Assembly: GCA_964498525.1 (NCBI GenBank)
Contig: CAZCGU010000011.1
Location: 62,001 to 126,000 of the forward strand
DNA length: 64,000 nucleotides
Direction: 5' to 3'
Source: DTU098 sp964498525
GTDB lineage: Bacteria > Bacillota > Desulfotomaculia > Desulfotomaculales > Pelotomaculaceae
Part shown: positions 1 through 8,506 of the stretch, in pieces
How the letters are laid out: every line of letters starts with the position of its first letter
Numbering within the stretch: the stretch's first letter is position 1
Notes under the pieces: generated by a model
Seen by the model: the letters and a program-made list of their open reading frames with translations, nothing else
Databases searched by the model: none
Told to the model about the DNA's origin: nothing
Made by a program: the position numbers and the translations under genes

Positions 1-1377
1 GCTGGAGCCATAGAACGGCAAATTAAGGCAGAGAGGGCCTGGCAGGAACACGATCTGGCCAACCGGTTTCGGGAGACCTTAATGGAGTCAATTTCAGAAG
101 GGATTCTGGCGATAGATATGAACCAGAAGGTGTTTCATATTAATAATGCTGCAAATCTTCTGTTGGGTACAAACCAGGAAAAAGTTGTTGGTAAAAACAT
201 ACAGGATATTATTAACACCCAGTCGGATGAGTGGAAACCAATTATCAATGGTAAAATATTTGTGACTGACCTGGAAATTGATGCAATAACACAATTTAAA
301 AAGATGCGACTTACGGTGACCTCCCGCCCCATTCAGGGAGATGGAGTTCAATGCGAGGGAGTTGTAATGGTCTTAAACGAAATCACACGGGCCCGGAGGC
401 TGGCCCAAAGAATGAGCGGGGCAGTTGCCAAGCGGACATTTGACGATCTAATAGGTGAGGACATTAGCTTCAGGGCTATTTTGAGATTAGCCAAAACCGC
501 AGCCAATAGCGAATCAACCGTTTTATTACTGGGAGAGAGCGGTACCGGCAAGGATATTTTGGCCCAGGCTATTCATAATTCAAGCAATCGAAAAAAAGGA
601 CCTTTTGTTGCTATCAACTGTGGGGCTATCCCCAGGGATCTCATAGGAAGCGAACTTTTTGGTTACACAGAAGGCGCCTTCACCGGCGCTAAAAAGGGTG
701 GCAGTCCCGGCAAATTCGAGTTGGCGGAAGGGGGAACAATTTTTCTAGATGAAATTGGTGATATGCCGGCGGAATTGCAGTCAAATTTACTAAGAGTAAT
801 AGAAGATAAATCAATTAGACGTATCGGGGGCACATCAATTATCCCTGTAAATGTGCGCATCATCGCGGCAACAAATCGTGACTTGGAAAAGGCTATTAAG
901 CAGGGCAGCTTCCGGGCGGATTTATATTATCGCTTAAATGTAATCACCATCCGTATGGTTCCCCTCAGGAAGCGGCAAAAAGATATTGAGATTCTTCTTT
1001 TGCATTTCCTGGAGCAATTAGGGAAACAAATGGGGAAAGATATAATTGGGGTGGATGATAGGGTATTAAAGCTGGTAAAAACCTATTCCTGGCCCGGCAA
1101 TATCCGTGAGTTGCAAAATGCCGTGGAAAGGGCTTTACACCTGGCCGATGGTCCAGTTTTGTTGCCGGAATACTTACCGGAAGAGATCACACAGGTTTTG
1201 GGGAAAAGCAGCTTTCAGAGTGAAAACGAACTGTCCGCCGTTGAAGACTATGAAAAACAAGTTATTTTGCGATTATTGGAAGAAAATAAAGGTAATCTTA
1301 CCCGGGTAGCTGCCCGCCTGAACATTGCCCGGACAACGTTATATCGGAGGATGGATAAGTACGGGCTACGCAAATAG
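1..1377 (+). CDS. Sigma-54-dependent transcriptional activator (5' end outside window)
   Basis: This is an enhancer-binding protein that uses ATP to open sigma-54 RNA polymerase complexes. The frame is open from base 1, so the ATG at 82 is internal and the N-terminal sensor part is missing. In order: a helical linker (1-81), a PAS domain (about 82-410), an AAA+ domain with Walker A GESGTGK (532-552), the sigma-54-contacting GAFTGA loop (673-690) and Walker B (FLDEIGD, about 745-765), then a Fis-type helix-turn-helix (about 1294-1368). The linker plus PAS arrangement resembles AcoR-like activators with a preceding GAF domain, but that is inference. No sigma-54 site was found beside the gene itself; one lies at 9991-10006, heading the 4-hydroxybutyrate operon, which is the likely target. 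Confidence 0.93.
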   Translation, partial: AGAIERQIKAERAWQEHDLANRFRETLMESISEGILAIDMNQKVFHINNAANLLLGTNQEKVVGKNIQDIINTQSDEWKPIINGKIFVTDLEIDAITQFKKMRLTVTSRPIQGDGVQCEGVVMVLNEITRARRLAQRMSGAVAKRTFDDLIGEDISFRAILRLAKTAANSESTVLLLGESGTGKDILAQAIHNSSNRKKGPFVAINCGAIPRDLIGSELFGYTEGAFTGAKKGGSPGKFELAEGGTIFLDEIGDMPAELQSNLLRVIEDKSIRRIGGTSIIPVNVRIIAATNRDLEKAIKQGSFRADLYYRLNVITIRMVPLRKRQKDIEILLLHFLEQLGKQMGKDIIGVDDRVLKLVKTYSWPGNIRELQNAVERALHLADGPVLLPEYLPEEITQVLGKSSFQSENELSAVEDYEKQVILRLLEENKGNLTRVAARLNIARTTLYRRMDKYGLRK

Positions 1378-1742
1378 ATTACCAGAGGTCCTGTGTTTAA
1401 TTGCAGCTAAAAAATATAGTGCAGCTATTTTAGACAAGAAATTGTTTATGCAGGATTGGGAAATATTGATTTTCAACTAACAATATCCCCTGCAAAATTT
1501 ACCCGGATTAGCTGACGTTAATACGGTTTTTTCATATTTCCGGGATGCAATAAAATTTGAGGGCACGGAATACCGGTTTTTTAAACCACGGATTCCATGC
1601 CCTCCTGCTTTGGGATTACGTCTGTCCGCGGGGGCTGTAAATCTAAAAAACGAGGTAAAATTATCTCCAGATTAATTCTATTGGGATTACTGGACCCGCG
1701 AATATAATTTTATAGTTGAACAGTTATACGAATGTCAATGAA
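1378..1742. other. Intergenic region between convergent genes
   Basis: No coding potential was seen in these 365 bases between the sigma-54 activator and the convergent DUF1097 gene. The only clear structure is the hairpin at 1559-1604. Confidence 0.6.
1559..1604. terminator. Hairpin between convergent genes, probable terminator
   Basis: GAGGGCACGGAAT and ATTCCATGCCCTC form a 13-bp stem with one C-A mismatch and a 20-nt loop. It sits between two convergent genes, as a shared terminator would. There is no clean T-run on either side, so the function is inferred from position and stem strength. Confidence 0.5.
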
Positions 1743-2279
1743 TCAGGCCTTGACTTCAGCGCTATCAGAAGCTTCTGTCTCTTTATTAAAGATGTATTTC
1801 TGCAGGAGGTCCCCACCTACAGTAAAAATTGACCCCAAAATTATACCTCCGAGAAGGGTGCCGATTACCGTTATCAGATTTTGTCCCCCGGTGGCAAAAC
1901 ACATGGCTGCGGAGCCAAACACTATCGTTACCTTGCCGAACAATGTATTACCCAGTGGAATCATATGGATCCCAATAGCTAAAAATGTACCAAATCCAAC
2001 TGCAAAACCCAGCGAGAGGGCGGCGTTAAATCCAGCCTGGGTCAAGTAACCTGCTGTTTGCAGCATAAGCCAACCCCAAAGAACTCCGGCCACAGCGCTG
2101 CAAAAGTAATGGGGAATTTCTTTCACCAGGGCGCCGCCACCAAAAAATATGGGAAGGGCTACGAAAGTCATCCAGAGGACGTTAGTTGCGAATGCAGGTA
2201 GGAGGGCATAAATAGTAACATAGGTAAAGGTCATAAGGCCAATCCAAACGCTCCAGGTCCATAAATACTTTTTATTCAT
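1743..2279 (-). CDS. DUF1097 family membrane protein
   Basis: This 178-residue, very hydrophobic protein has five or six predicted membrane segments and Gly-rich helices. It has the character of the DUF1097 family (E. coli YcdZ type), whose function is not established. The start ATG is preceded by AGGAGATG. It is the last minus-strand gene after the acyl-CoA operon, separated from the crotonase gene by 320 bp, so it may be transcribed separately or by readthrough. A role in moving a small organic acid related to the operon's substrate is speculation. Confidence 0.7.
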   Translation of the reverse strand: MNKKYLWTWSVWIGLMTFTYVTIYALLPAFATNVLWMTFVALPIFFGGGALVKEIPHYFCSAVAGVLWGWLMLQTAGYLTQAGFNAALSLGFAVGFGTFLAIGIHMIPLGNTLFGKVTIVFGSAAMCFATGGQNLITVIGTLLGGIILGSIFTVGGDLLQKYIFNKETEASDSAEVKA

Positions 2280-2599
2280 TAACTCATCTCCTTTTATATG
2301 GCATTGACTGCCCTTTTAAATATTGTCGGATTAGATCGTCAGCACTCCATTTGTCCACCGGGCATTAATAAATACCAACCTTGCCGTCCGCTCCTTACTA
2401 AATCCGCCATGATCCTGCTACCATACATGGGAGTACATGCAATTTGTTCCCGCAGTTTTAACGTTCCCCCCCTTTTTTACCGGATATAATCGTGTTCTGC
2501 CGTATTTAAACGCGTGTTCACAACGGGATGGCCGAACAAACCGGCCTAGCGGGGATTTTAGCGGTATCTGTTTTGCGCCCCCAAGGGTGACCATTAAAC
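2280..2599. other. Intergenic region, nothing recognised
   Basis: These 320 bases lie between the crotonase stop and the DUF1097 start. A 61-codon minus-strand frame here has no family character. No convincing promoter was found; a partial -24/-12 look-alike has the wrong spacing. Confidence 0.5.
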
Positions 2600-3379
2600 T
2601 CAAATACCCCTGAACAGTGGCTTTCTTTTTTCCAGGAAAGCCCTCGCCCCTTCTTTTTGGTCTTCCGTTAAGAAAAGATCGCCGAAGTATTTTGCTTCAG
2701 CTTCTATGCCCTTTGTCAATGTCATTTCCAGACCTTTATCTATGGCATCTTTGGCCGCCCGCAAGGCTAAAGGGGGTTTGCCGGCGATAGATTTGGCCAA
2801 CTGCAAAGCTTCTTCCAGGACATCGCCTTCCGCAACTACCTGATTGATTATTCCAATGCGCATGGCCTCTGTTGCGGAGATGTTTTTGCCGGTAAAAATA
2901 AGTTCCTTTGCTATACCCGGCCCAACTAAACGCGTTAATCGCTGGGTGCCACCGTAACCTGGAATCAGTCCCAGATTTATTTCAGGTTGTCCAAGTTGGG
3001 CGTTGGCTGACGCCAGGCGCACATCGCAGGCCAGGGCCAGCTCCATCCCGCCCCCCAGGGCGTAACCGTTAATAGCAGCGATTGTAACGCACGGAAGACA
3101 GGATAATTCCTCGAAAATTACCTGTCCCTCCCGGGCCAATTCATACCCGCCTGTTGAATCTAATTCCGGGAAACGGCTAATATCCGCACCGGCTATAAAG
3201 AATTTCGGCCCTGTGCCGGTAATTACCAGGACTATGACTTCGCCCGCGGTTATCTTTGTTTGTATTACTTCCAACTTGCACCGGAGCTCCTTTAATACCG
3301 TTTCACTCAGTGAATTGGCAGGGGGGTTGTCGAACCGTATTACAGCAATTTTATCTATACATTCAAGATGTACTGGCAT
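2600..3379 (-). CDS. Enoyl-CoA hydratase / crotonase family protein
   Basis: This 259-residue protein has the crotonase fold. The oxyanion-hole segment AAINGYALGGGMELALACD is near residue 105 and the second catalytic region, PEINLGLIPGYGGTQRL, near residue 137; both general acid/base Glu residues (GGGME and QPE) are present. It likely hydrates crotonyl-CoA to 3-hydroxybutyryl-CoA. It is last in the acyl-CoA operon, 12 bp after the dehydrogenase gene, matching the step order from crotonyl-CoA to acetyl-CoA. The length is normal for the family. Confidence 0.9.
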   Translation of the reverse strand: MPVHLECIDKIAVIRFDNPPANSLSETVLKELRCKLEVIQTKITAGEVIVLVITGTGPKFFIAGADISRFPELDSTGGYELAREGQVIFEELSCLPCVTIAAINGYALGGGMELALACDVRLASANAQLGQPEINLGLIPGYGGTQRLTRLVGPGIAKELIFTGKNISATEAMRIGIINQVVAEGDVLEEALQLAKSIAGKPPLALRAAKDAIDKGLEMTLTKGIEAEAKYFGDLFLTEDQKEGARAFLEKRKPLFRGI

Positions 3380-3391
3380 TTTTCCACCTCG

Positions 3392-4237
3392 CTATTTATA
3401 GGAGTAAAAGCCCCTTCCAGTTTTACGACCCAGGTAACCGGCACGAACAAGTTTCCTCAAAAGAGGGCAGGGGCGATATTTTGAATCCCCAAACTCTGCA
3501 TACAAGGTTTCCATTACTGACAAGCATACATCAAGGCCGATCATGTCACCAAGGGCCAGGGGGCCGATGGGGTGGTTGGCGCCAAGTTTCATCGCCGTAT
3601 CGATATCCCCAGCGCTGGCTACTCCTTCCATAAGTACGTAAACCGCCTCATTTATCATGGGGACTAACATGCGGTTTACGATAAAACCAGGTGCTTCATT
3701 AACCGTAACTATTGTTTTACCGAGCTGTTTCACCAGGCCCTTAATTATGATGTAAGTTTCAGAACTTGTTGCAGGCCCTTTGGTGACCTCTACAAGTTGC
3801 ATGACTGGAACGGGGTTAAAGAAATGCATGCCAATCACTTTGTCCGGCCGGCTTGTGGCGGCAGCCAGGGCACTGATACTTAAAGCGGAAGTGTTGCTGG
3901 CCAGGACGGCATCCTTTTTTATCTTTTGGTCCAGCTCTTTAAATACTTCTATCTTAAGTTTTGGATCCTCAACAACCGCTTCAATAACCAGGTCAACATC
4001 AGCGCCGGATACGAGATCAACGGTACAACTAATTCGACCAAGGGTGGCGTCTTTATCCTGATTTCCCATTTCCCCTTTTTCAATCTGGCGATTTAAGTTT
4101 TTTTCAATATTGGACAGGCCTTTCTTTACATAACTGTCCTCCACATCGCCCAACAAAACGGGAAACCCGGCCTGGGCCATCACCTGAGCAATACCCGAAC
4201 CCATGGTGCCAGCCCCTAAAACCATTATCCTTTCCAT
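3392..4237 (-). CDS. hbd: 3-hydroxybutyryl-CoA dehydrogenase
   Basis: This 281-residue enzyme oxidises 3-hydroxybutyryl-CoA to acetoacetyl-CoA with NAD(P). The N-terminal Rossmann motif is VLGAGTMGSGIAQ (residues 6-18). The catalytic-His segment GMHFFNPVPVMQLVEV is near residue 138, and the C-terminal helical domain contains the GPLALGDMIGLD segment. The start ATG has AGGAG upstream. It lies between thiolase and crotonase genes, so the three cover crotonyl-CoA to acetyl-CoA. The single-domain bacterial length is normal. Confidence 0.93.
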   Translation of the reverse strand: MERIMVLGAGTMGSGIAQVMAQAGFPVLLGDVEDSYVKKGLSNIEKNLNRQIEKGEMGNQDKDATLGRISCTVDLVSGADVDLVIEAVVEDPKLKIEVFKELDQKIKKDAVLASNTSALSISALAAATSRPDKVIGMHFFNPVPVMQLVEVTKGPATSSETYIIIKGLVKQLGKTIVTVNEAPGFIVNRMLVPMINEAVYVLMEGVASAGDIDTAMKLGANHPIGPLALGDMIGLDVCLSVMETLYAEFGDSKYRPCPLLRKLVRAGYLGRKTGRGFYSYK

Positions 4238-4263
4238 ATTGTTGCATTCTCCTCTTAAATAAG

Positions 4264-5469
4264 TTAATTGACCATTTCAATAATTGTGGCCATGGACGGT
4301 CCGCCGCCTGCACATAAAGACGCTACTCCCAATTCTCCTCCCCTGCGGCGCATCTCCGAAATAAGGGTAATAATAATCCGAATACCTGTACATCCAACCG
4401 GATGCCCCAGGGCGATACCGGAACCATTTACATTTACACGGTTAAGATCCAGTTTCAACTCACGGTTGACGGCAAGGAATTGGGCGGCAAAGGCCTCGTT
4501 AATTTCAAAATAATCAATGTCGTTTAATTCTAAATTGGCTTGTTTTAGTGCCTTGGGAATGGCGTAGGCAGGGCCTATTCCCATTATTTCGGGATTAACT
4601 CCGTAGGAAGCGGTTGAAATAATTTTCGCCAGGGGCTTTATACCCAACTCCAAGGCTTTTGATTCAGACATTAAAACGATAGCCGCTGCAGCATCGTTAA
4701 CTCCGCTGGCATTTCCGGCTGTCACAGTTCCGCTCTTTTTAAATGCCGGCCGAAGTTTCGCGAGATTTTCCAGCGTGATCGATTCCCTGGGGCGTTCATC
4801 GGTAAAAAATAATACTTTTTCCCCATTAACCGTGACCTCCAAGGGTATAATTTCATCCTGGAACTTTCCTTCACGGATGGCGGCTACCGCGCGCTTGTGG
4901 CTCAAAAGGGCCAGTTCATCCTGCTCCTGACGGGTAATATTATATTTTTCCGCCAGATTCTCCGCGGTAACCCCCATGTGGTAACCGAAAAACGCGTCAT
5001 TTAACGCATCATACAAAAGGGCATCTTCCACTTGACCCTGCCCCATACGATACCCCTGGCGAACACCCATTAACAGGTAAGGCACCTGGGACATGCTTTC
5101 AATGCCAACGGCAAGGGCCACACTGGATTTTCCCAGCATAATTTGATTTGCTGCAATTTCAAGCGCGCGCATGGAAGAACCGCATTGCTGATCTATTGTT
5201 GCGGCCGGGGCCACCGTCGGGATTCCGCTTTTTAATTGAATCTGGCGGGCCGGATTTGCTTTTACGCCTTGTTTATAACACATCCCCGCCACCACATCCG
5301 CCACCTGTTCAGGCTTTACACAGGCGCGGTCCATGGCGGCCTGGGCGGCGGCTACTCCCAAATCAACCGCTGGGATGTCCTTTAAAGCACCCAAAAAGTT
5401 TCCAATAGGAGTTCTTGCCGCACCGACAATACAGACATCTTCTGTTTTTTGCACATGATAACCGGTCAA
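4264..5469 (-). CDS. Acetyl-CoA acetyltransferase (thiolase)
   Basis: This thiolase of about 401 residues cleaves acetoacetyl-CoA with CoA to two acetyl-CoA, or runs in reverse. The nucleophilic Cys is in DQQCGSSMRAL (about residue 96), followed by NEAFAAQ, the GHPVGCTG His motif and the C-terminal CAGGG Cys motif, so all catalytic residues are present. I place the start at TTG 5469 because AGAGGTG lies six bases upstream; a GTG at 5478 overlaps that ribosome-binding site. It is fifth from the distal end of the 4-hydroxybutyrate operon. Confidence 0.92.
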   Translation of the reverse strand: MTGYHVQKTEDVCIVGAARTPIGNFLGALKDIPAVDLGVAAAQAAMDRACVKPEQVADVVAGMCYKQGVKANPARQIQLKSGIPTVAPAATIDQQCGSSMRALEIAANQIMLGKSSVALAVGIESMSQVPYLLMGVRQGYRMGQGQVEDALLYDALNDAFFGYHMGVTAENLAEKYNITRQEQDELALLSHKRAVAAIREGKFQDEIIPLEVTVNGEKVLFFTDERPRESITLENLAKLRPAFKKSGTVTAGNASGVNDAAAAIVLMSESKALELGIKPLAKIISTASYGVNPEIMGIGPAYAIPKALKQANLELNDIDYFEINEAFAAQFLAVNRELKLDLNRVNVNGSGIALGHPVGCTGIRIIITLISEMRRRGGELGVASLCAGGGPSMATIIEMVN

Positions 5470-5514
5470 AAGAAGCACCTCTTTAATAAGTGATTTGCTT
5501 ATATAGATTAATGG

Positions 5515-6279
5515 CTATTGGGCAGTCCATCCCCCATCAATAACCAGACTTTGTCCGGTCATATAACTGGAGGCGTCAGAGGCTAAATACAACGCCGCAC
5601 CGGCTATGTCCTCAACTCGACCAAGGCGCCGCATGGGTATGTTTTTAATGATGTGGTTGTAAATCTTTTCATTTTTTAAATCAGCCTCATTCATCGGAGT
5701 GATGACATAACCCGGACAAAGGGCGTTAACCCGAATATTATATTTGGCCCATTCCAAAGCAAGGGCCCTGGTCATTTGGATCACACCTCCTTTGGCTACA
5801 CAATAAGGCAGCACCTGCCTGTCCCCTACCAATCCGAGGATGGATGCGATATTGATGATATTACCGCCGCCCTGTTTGATCATTAACCTTCCCACAGCCT
5901 GGGACATGAAAAAAACTGCCCGCTGATCAAGATTAACTACCCTGTCAAAGTCCTCTTCCGCAAGCTCTTCAGCTTTTTTGGTTAAAGCGGTACCCGCATT
6001 ATTCACTAAAATATCAATTCGCCCAAATTTCGCAACAGCGTTAGTTATTAAAGATTCAATTTGATCCCTTTTGGTTATATCCGTAGCGATGCCAACGGCA
6101 TCACACAACTTATCCCGGATTTCCCCGGCTACACGGTCGCAATCGTCCTGGTGACGGCTGACAATAATCAGATCTGCCCCCGCATTGGCCAATCCCATGG
6201 CAATTCCATAACCGATTCCCTTTGTGGAACCAGTGACAAGGGCAATTTTACCATCCAGGTTAAATGATGAAAGATCCAT
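5515..6279 (-). CDS. Short-chain dehydrogenase/reductase (FabG-like)
   Basis: This 254-residue classical SDR has the cofactor motif TGSTKGIG near residue 17, NNAG near 92, catalytic Ser in NIASILG, YCVAK (Tyr and Lys) near 159, and the C-terminal GQSLVIDGGW. The substrate is unknown. In this operon it could reduce or oxidise a hydroxyacyl or semialdehyde intermediate, for instance (R)-3-hydroxybutyryl-CoA or succinic semialdehyde, but sequence alone does not decide. It is one step more than the minimal route from 4-hydroxybutyrate to acetyl-CoA needs. Confidence 0.85.
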   Translation of the reverse strand: MDLSSFNLDGKIALVTGSTKGIGYGIAMGLANAGADLIIVSRHQDDCDRVAGEIRDKLCDAVGIATDITKRDQIESLITNAVAKFGRIDILVNNAGTALTKKAEELAEEDFDRVVNLDQRAVFFMSQAVGRLMIKQGGGNIINIASILGLVGDRQVLPYCVAKGGVIQMTRALALEWAKYNIRVNALCPGYVITPMNEADLKNEKIYNHIIKNIPMRRLGRVEDIAGAALYLASDASSYMTGQSLVIDGGWTAQ

Positions 6280-6364
6280 CGTTATTTACCTTCCTCCCTT
6301 TGCATACTTCCCATATGATTAATAATCATGGTATTGTTTCTCTAAGGGCTGAACATTTAACTGT

Positions 6365-7228
6365 CTATTTAAAGAGCTCTTGTAATTCGTCCAGGGAGTT
6401 TTCTAAAAGTTGTATATAGCCTTCAAAACTAAGACCCTTTAGGCCGGAATCGGTATAGATTCCTGTTTTATCCACCAGCCTGGTTATTATAAGCTGTTCC
6501 TCGGTGGGGGGAGGTGTTGTTTTAAGGTTGGGGGATACTTTTAAATCCCACGATACATTAGCCCTGACTTCATCCACACTTACCCCCTCATGAAGGCTGT
6601 CCAGGTATGTTTCTTTAGTTTCCGGGTCAAAACGGAAAATACATTTATTGGTGATAATTGATGCCGGTCCCCCCCTGGGCAAACCCGCTTTTTCGCGGGA
6701 ATCATATCCATCAATGTAGCCGGGGGAGGTAACGTAATCCACCCGCTCCAGGAAACGCCTTTTTTCCAGCGGCAATGTAATGATGGTTCTACCTGCCGAG
6801 CTGGCAATGTCGTTAGCTCCGCCACTTCCCGGTAATTTGGACAAAGGCCGGTAATAATCGCCGTCACCAAAAATCACGGTACTGTTTAGATTTCCGTATT
6901 TGTCAACTTGCGCGCCCCCGATCATCCCCACATCGAAATAACCGCATTGTTGGTCCGAAAAAAGCCGCCACAGGGAGGTGGTGCAAATAGAGTTTTCGAC
7001 GCAGGCGTTGTCACCGATACCAAGAATTATCCGGTAAGGAAGGGGGCCTATACTTCCTGACTCCATGGCCATGATCAAATTTGGGGCATGGCTAAGTTTT
7101 GCTACCAGCACCCCTAACAACGGGACCCCCACACCAACAAAAACGACTTCACCATCATTTATTTCCCTGGCGGCAGCTGCTACCAGCAATTCTTGCAGGT
7201 TATAATTTCCGTTACCGTTTTTTTTCAC
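6365..7228 (-). CDS. CoA-transferase family I, beta subunit (glutaconate CoA-transferase B-like)
   Basis: This 287-residue family I CoA-transferase subunit carries the ESGSIGP segment near residue 56, in the position of the catalytic Glu that forms the gamma-glutamyl-CoA thioester. SGGANDIAS near residue 134 is typical of the family. It pairs with the alpha subunit encoded 16 bp upstream. The probable role is activating a carboxylic acid, most simply 4-hydroxybutyrate, using acetyl-CoA as donor. The related IpdAB ring-opening hydrolases lack the Glu, which argues for a true transferase here. Confidence 0.85.
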   Translation of the reverse strand: MKKNGNGNYNLQELLVAAAAREINDGEVVFVGVGVPLLGVLVAKLSHAPNLIMAMESGSIGPLPYRIILGIGDNACVENSICTTSLWRLFSDQQCGYFDVGMIGGAQVDKYGNLNSTVIFGDGDYYRPLSKLPGSGGANDIASSAGRTIITLPLEKRRFLERVDYVTSPGYIDGYDSREKAGLPRGGPASIITNKCIFRFDPETKETYLDSLHEGVSVDEVRANVSWDLKVSPNLKTTPPPTEEQLIITRLVDKTGIYTDSGLKGLSFEGYIQLLENSLDELQELFK

Positions 7229-7244
7229 TGCTTTCTCTCCTTCC

Positions 7245-8165
7245 CTAGTAGCTCACCCGCGTGAATTGTTTCTCAACTTTCCTTAACTTTTCCAACCTGT
7301 CCCACCCTACTTTTCTTAAATATCCGTCCCAGTCTTCCACGCCAAAACACCATTCCTCCAGCCATTTCAGGTATCCGTCGCGGGTTTTAAAAAGGTTCAG
7401 TTGACGCATGTGAAATGGAATATCGTAAATATAGGCATAGGGCATATTCCAGGGGTGACAGGCAAAGGGTAATTCCACAACAGCATCAACCGTGTACTCC
7501 GGGGCAACGGTTAGGTTGGGACATCTGCGTACTTCATCGGTGGAAACTATTTCTTCGCAGGTCACAATTACACAGTTTGCGGCCCGGACCAGGTTTTCTG
7601 CGTTGGATGAAAAACCAAACATTTGGGCGTTGCCTCTTTTGTCGGAACGGCTGACATGAACAATAGCAACATCCGGTTGAGCCGCAGGAACCAGGGCAAC
7701 TTTTTCCCCCGTATAGGGATCCTTTATTGTTTTAATATTTTCGTTGTATTTGGGAAGATCAGAACCCATTAGGGATTTCGTTGGCATGAACGGTATTCTC
7801 AAGGCTCCCGCTAAAAATCTCATTCCGATAGTATAATTTGAGTATTCATCAAGTTCAAGCTCATGAGGGATGCCCTGTTCTATTGCCCGTCTGAAGTTAT
7901 ACGCCAGTCCGGCAACCGCATATGAGCACCAGGCAATTTCCATCCGTTTCAGGGCTCCGGCTCCCACTAGCATATCTCCAGCCTCGCAAGGGCTGTCCCC
8001 AATCAAGGTCAGGTCCTTTTTACCTTGCCTTATTATTTCGTAGGTTTGAGCTACGCACTGGGCGCCCCCCATTCCACTAAAAGAAATGGTATCCCCATCT
8101 TTTAAAAAGGTGGCGATGGCTTCCCTTAAACTCATTCTTTTGTCTGTTTTTCTTTTGGAATTCAT
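7245..8165 (-). CDS. CoA-transferase family I, alpha subunit (glutaconate CoA-transferase A-like)
   Basis: This 306-residue partner of the preceding beta subunit has the N-terminal SLREAIATFLKDGDTISFSG segment typical of GctA-like subunits and a long C-terminal helical part. The alpha subunit supplies the CoA-binding half; the catalytic Glu is on the beta subunit. The two genes are 16 bp apart in biological order alpha then beta. The substrate is assigned from operon context (4-hydroxybutyryl-CoA dehydratase two genes upstream) and is inference. Confidence 0.85.
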   Translation of the reverse strand: MNSKRKTDKRMSLREAIATFLKDGDTISFSGMGGAQCVAQTYEIIRQGKKDLTLIGDSPCEAGDMLVGAGALKRMEIAWCSYAVAGLAYNFRRAIEQGIPHELELDEYSNYTIGMRFLAGALRIPFMPTKSLMGSDLPKYNENIKTIKDPYTGEKVALVPAAQPDVAIVHVSRSDKRGNAQMFGFSSNAENLVRAANCVIVTCEEIVSTDEVRRCPNLTVAPEYTVDAVVELPFACHPWNMPYAYIYDIPFHMRQLNLFKTRDGYLKWLEEWCFGVEDWDGYLRKVGWDRLEKLRKVEKQFTRVSY

Positions 8166-8192
8166 AATTTTTATATCACCGCTTGTATATTT

Positions 8193-8501
8193 TTATTTCC
8201 CTGCAAGCCCTTCATCCCGGAGGGCTTTTAACAAAAGTCCCGCCTTGCTGCCATCGGTTATTTGGTATTCCCTTATTTCGTTAACCACAATCTCTATCCA
8301 GGGACCCTTAAGAGGTGGCCGGTTGAGACAGCCCGACATGCAAGCGCTTACCATTAAAAGGACGTCGTAAGCAGGGCTGTCCCAGCCAACTATTTCTATG
8401 TTTTGCAGGCGTTGCTTCAAGTTCTGCACTAATTCGGGGCCGTTAATATGCGGGTTGCAATGGCCGCAGTACTTAACACCGACTTTCAGTTCAGAGGTCA
8501 C
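8193..8501 (-). CDS. Small four-cysteine protein of unknown function
   Basis: This 102-residue protein was not recognised. It has YCGHCNPH at residues 11-18 and SACMSGC near residues 52-58. The C-x2-C and C-x3-C pairs, about 40 residues apart with intervening beta/alpha character, resemble metal sites of thioredoxin-like [2Fe-2S] or zinc proteins. It sits 5 bp after the dehydratase gene and before the CoA-transferase, so it is surely in the operon. A redox or metal-handling role for the oxygen-sensitive dehydratase is possible but unproven. Confidence 0.75.
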   Translation of the reverse strand: MTSELKVGVKYCGHCNPHINGPELVQNLKQRLQNIEIVGWDSPAYDVLLMVSACMSGCLNRPPLKGPWIEIVVNEIREYQITDGSKAGLLLKALRDEGLAGK

Positions 8502-8506
8502 GCCGG

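Noticed and set aside
2430..2460. Second sigma-54 promoter upstream of the DUF1097 gene
   Set aside because: The best candidate has the GG and GC elements one base too close, and spacing is strict for sigma-54.
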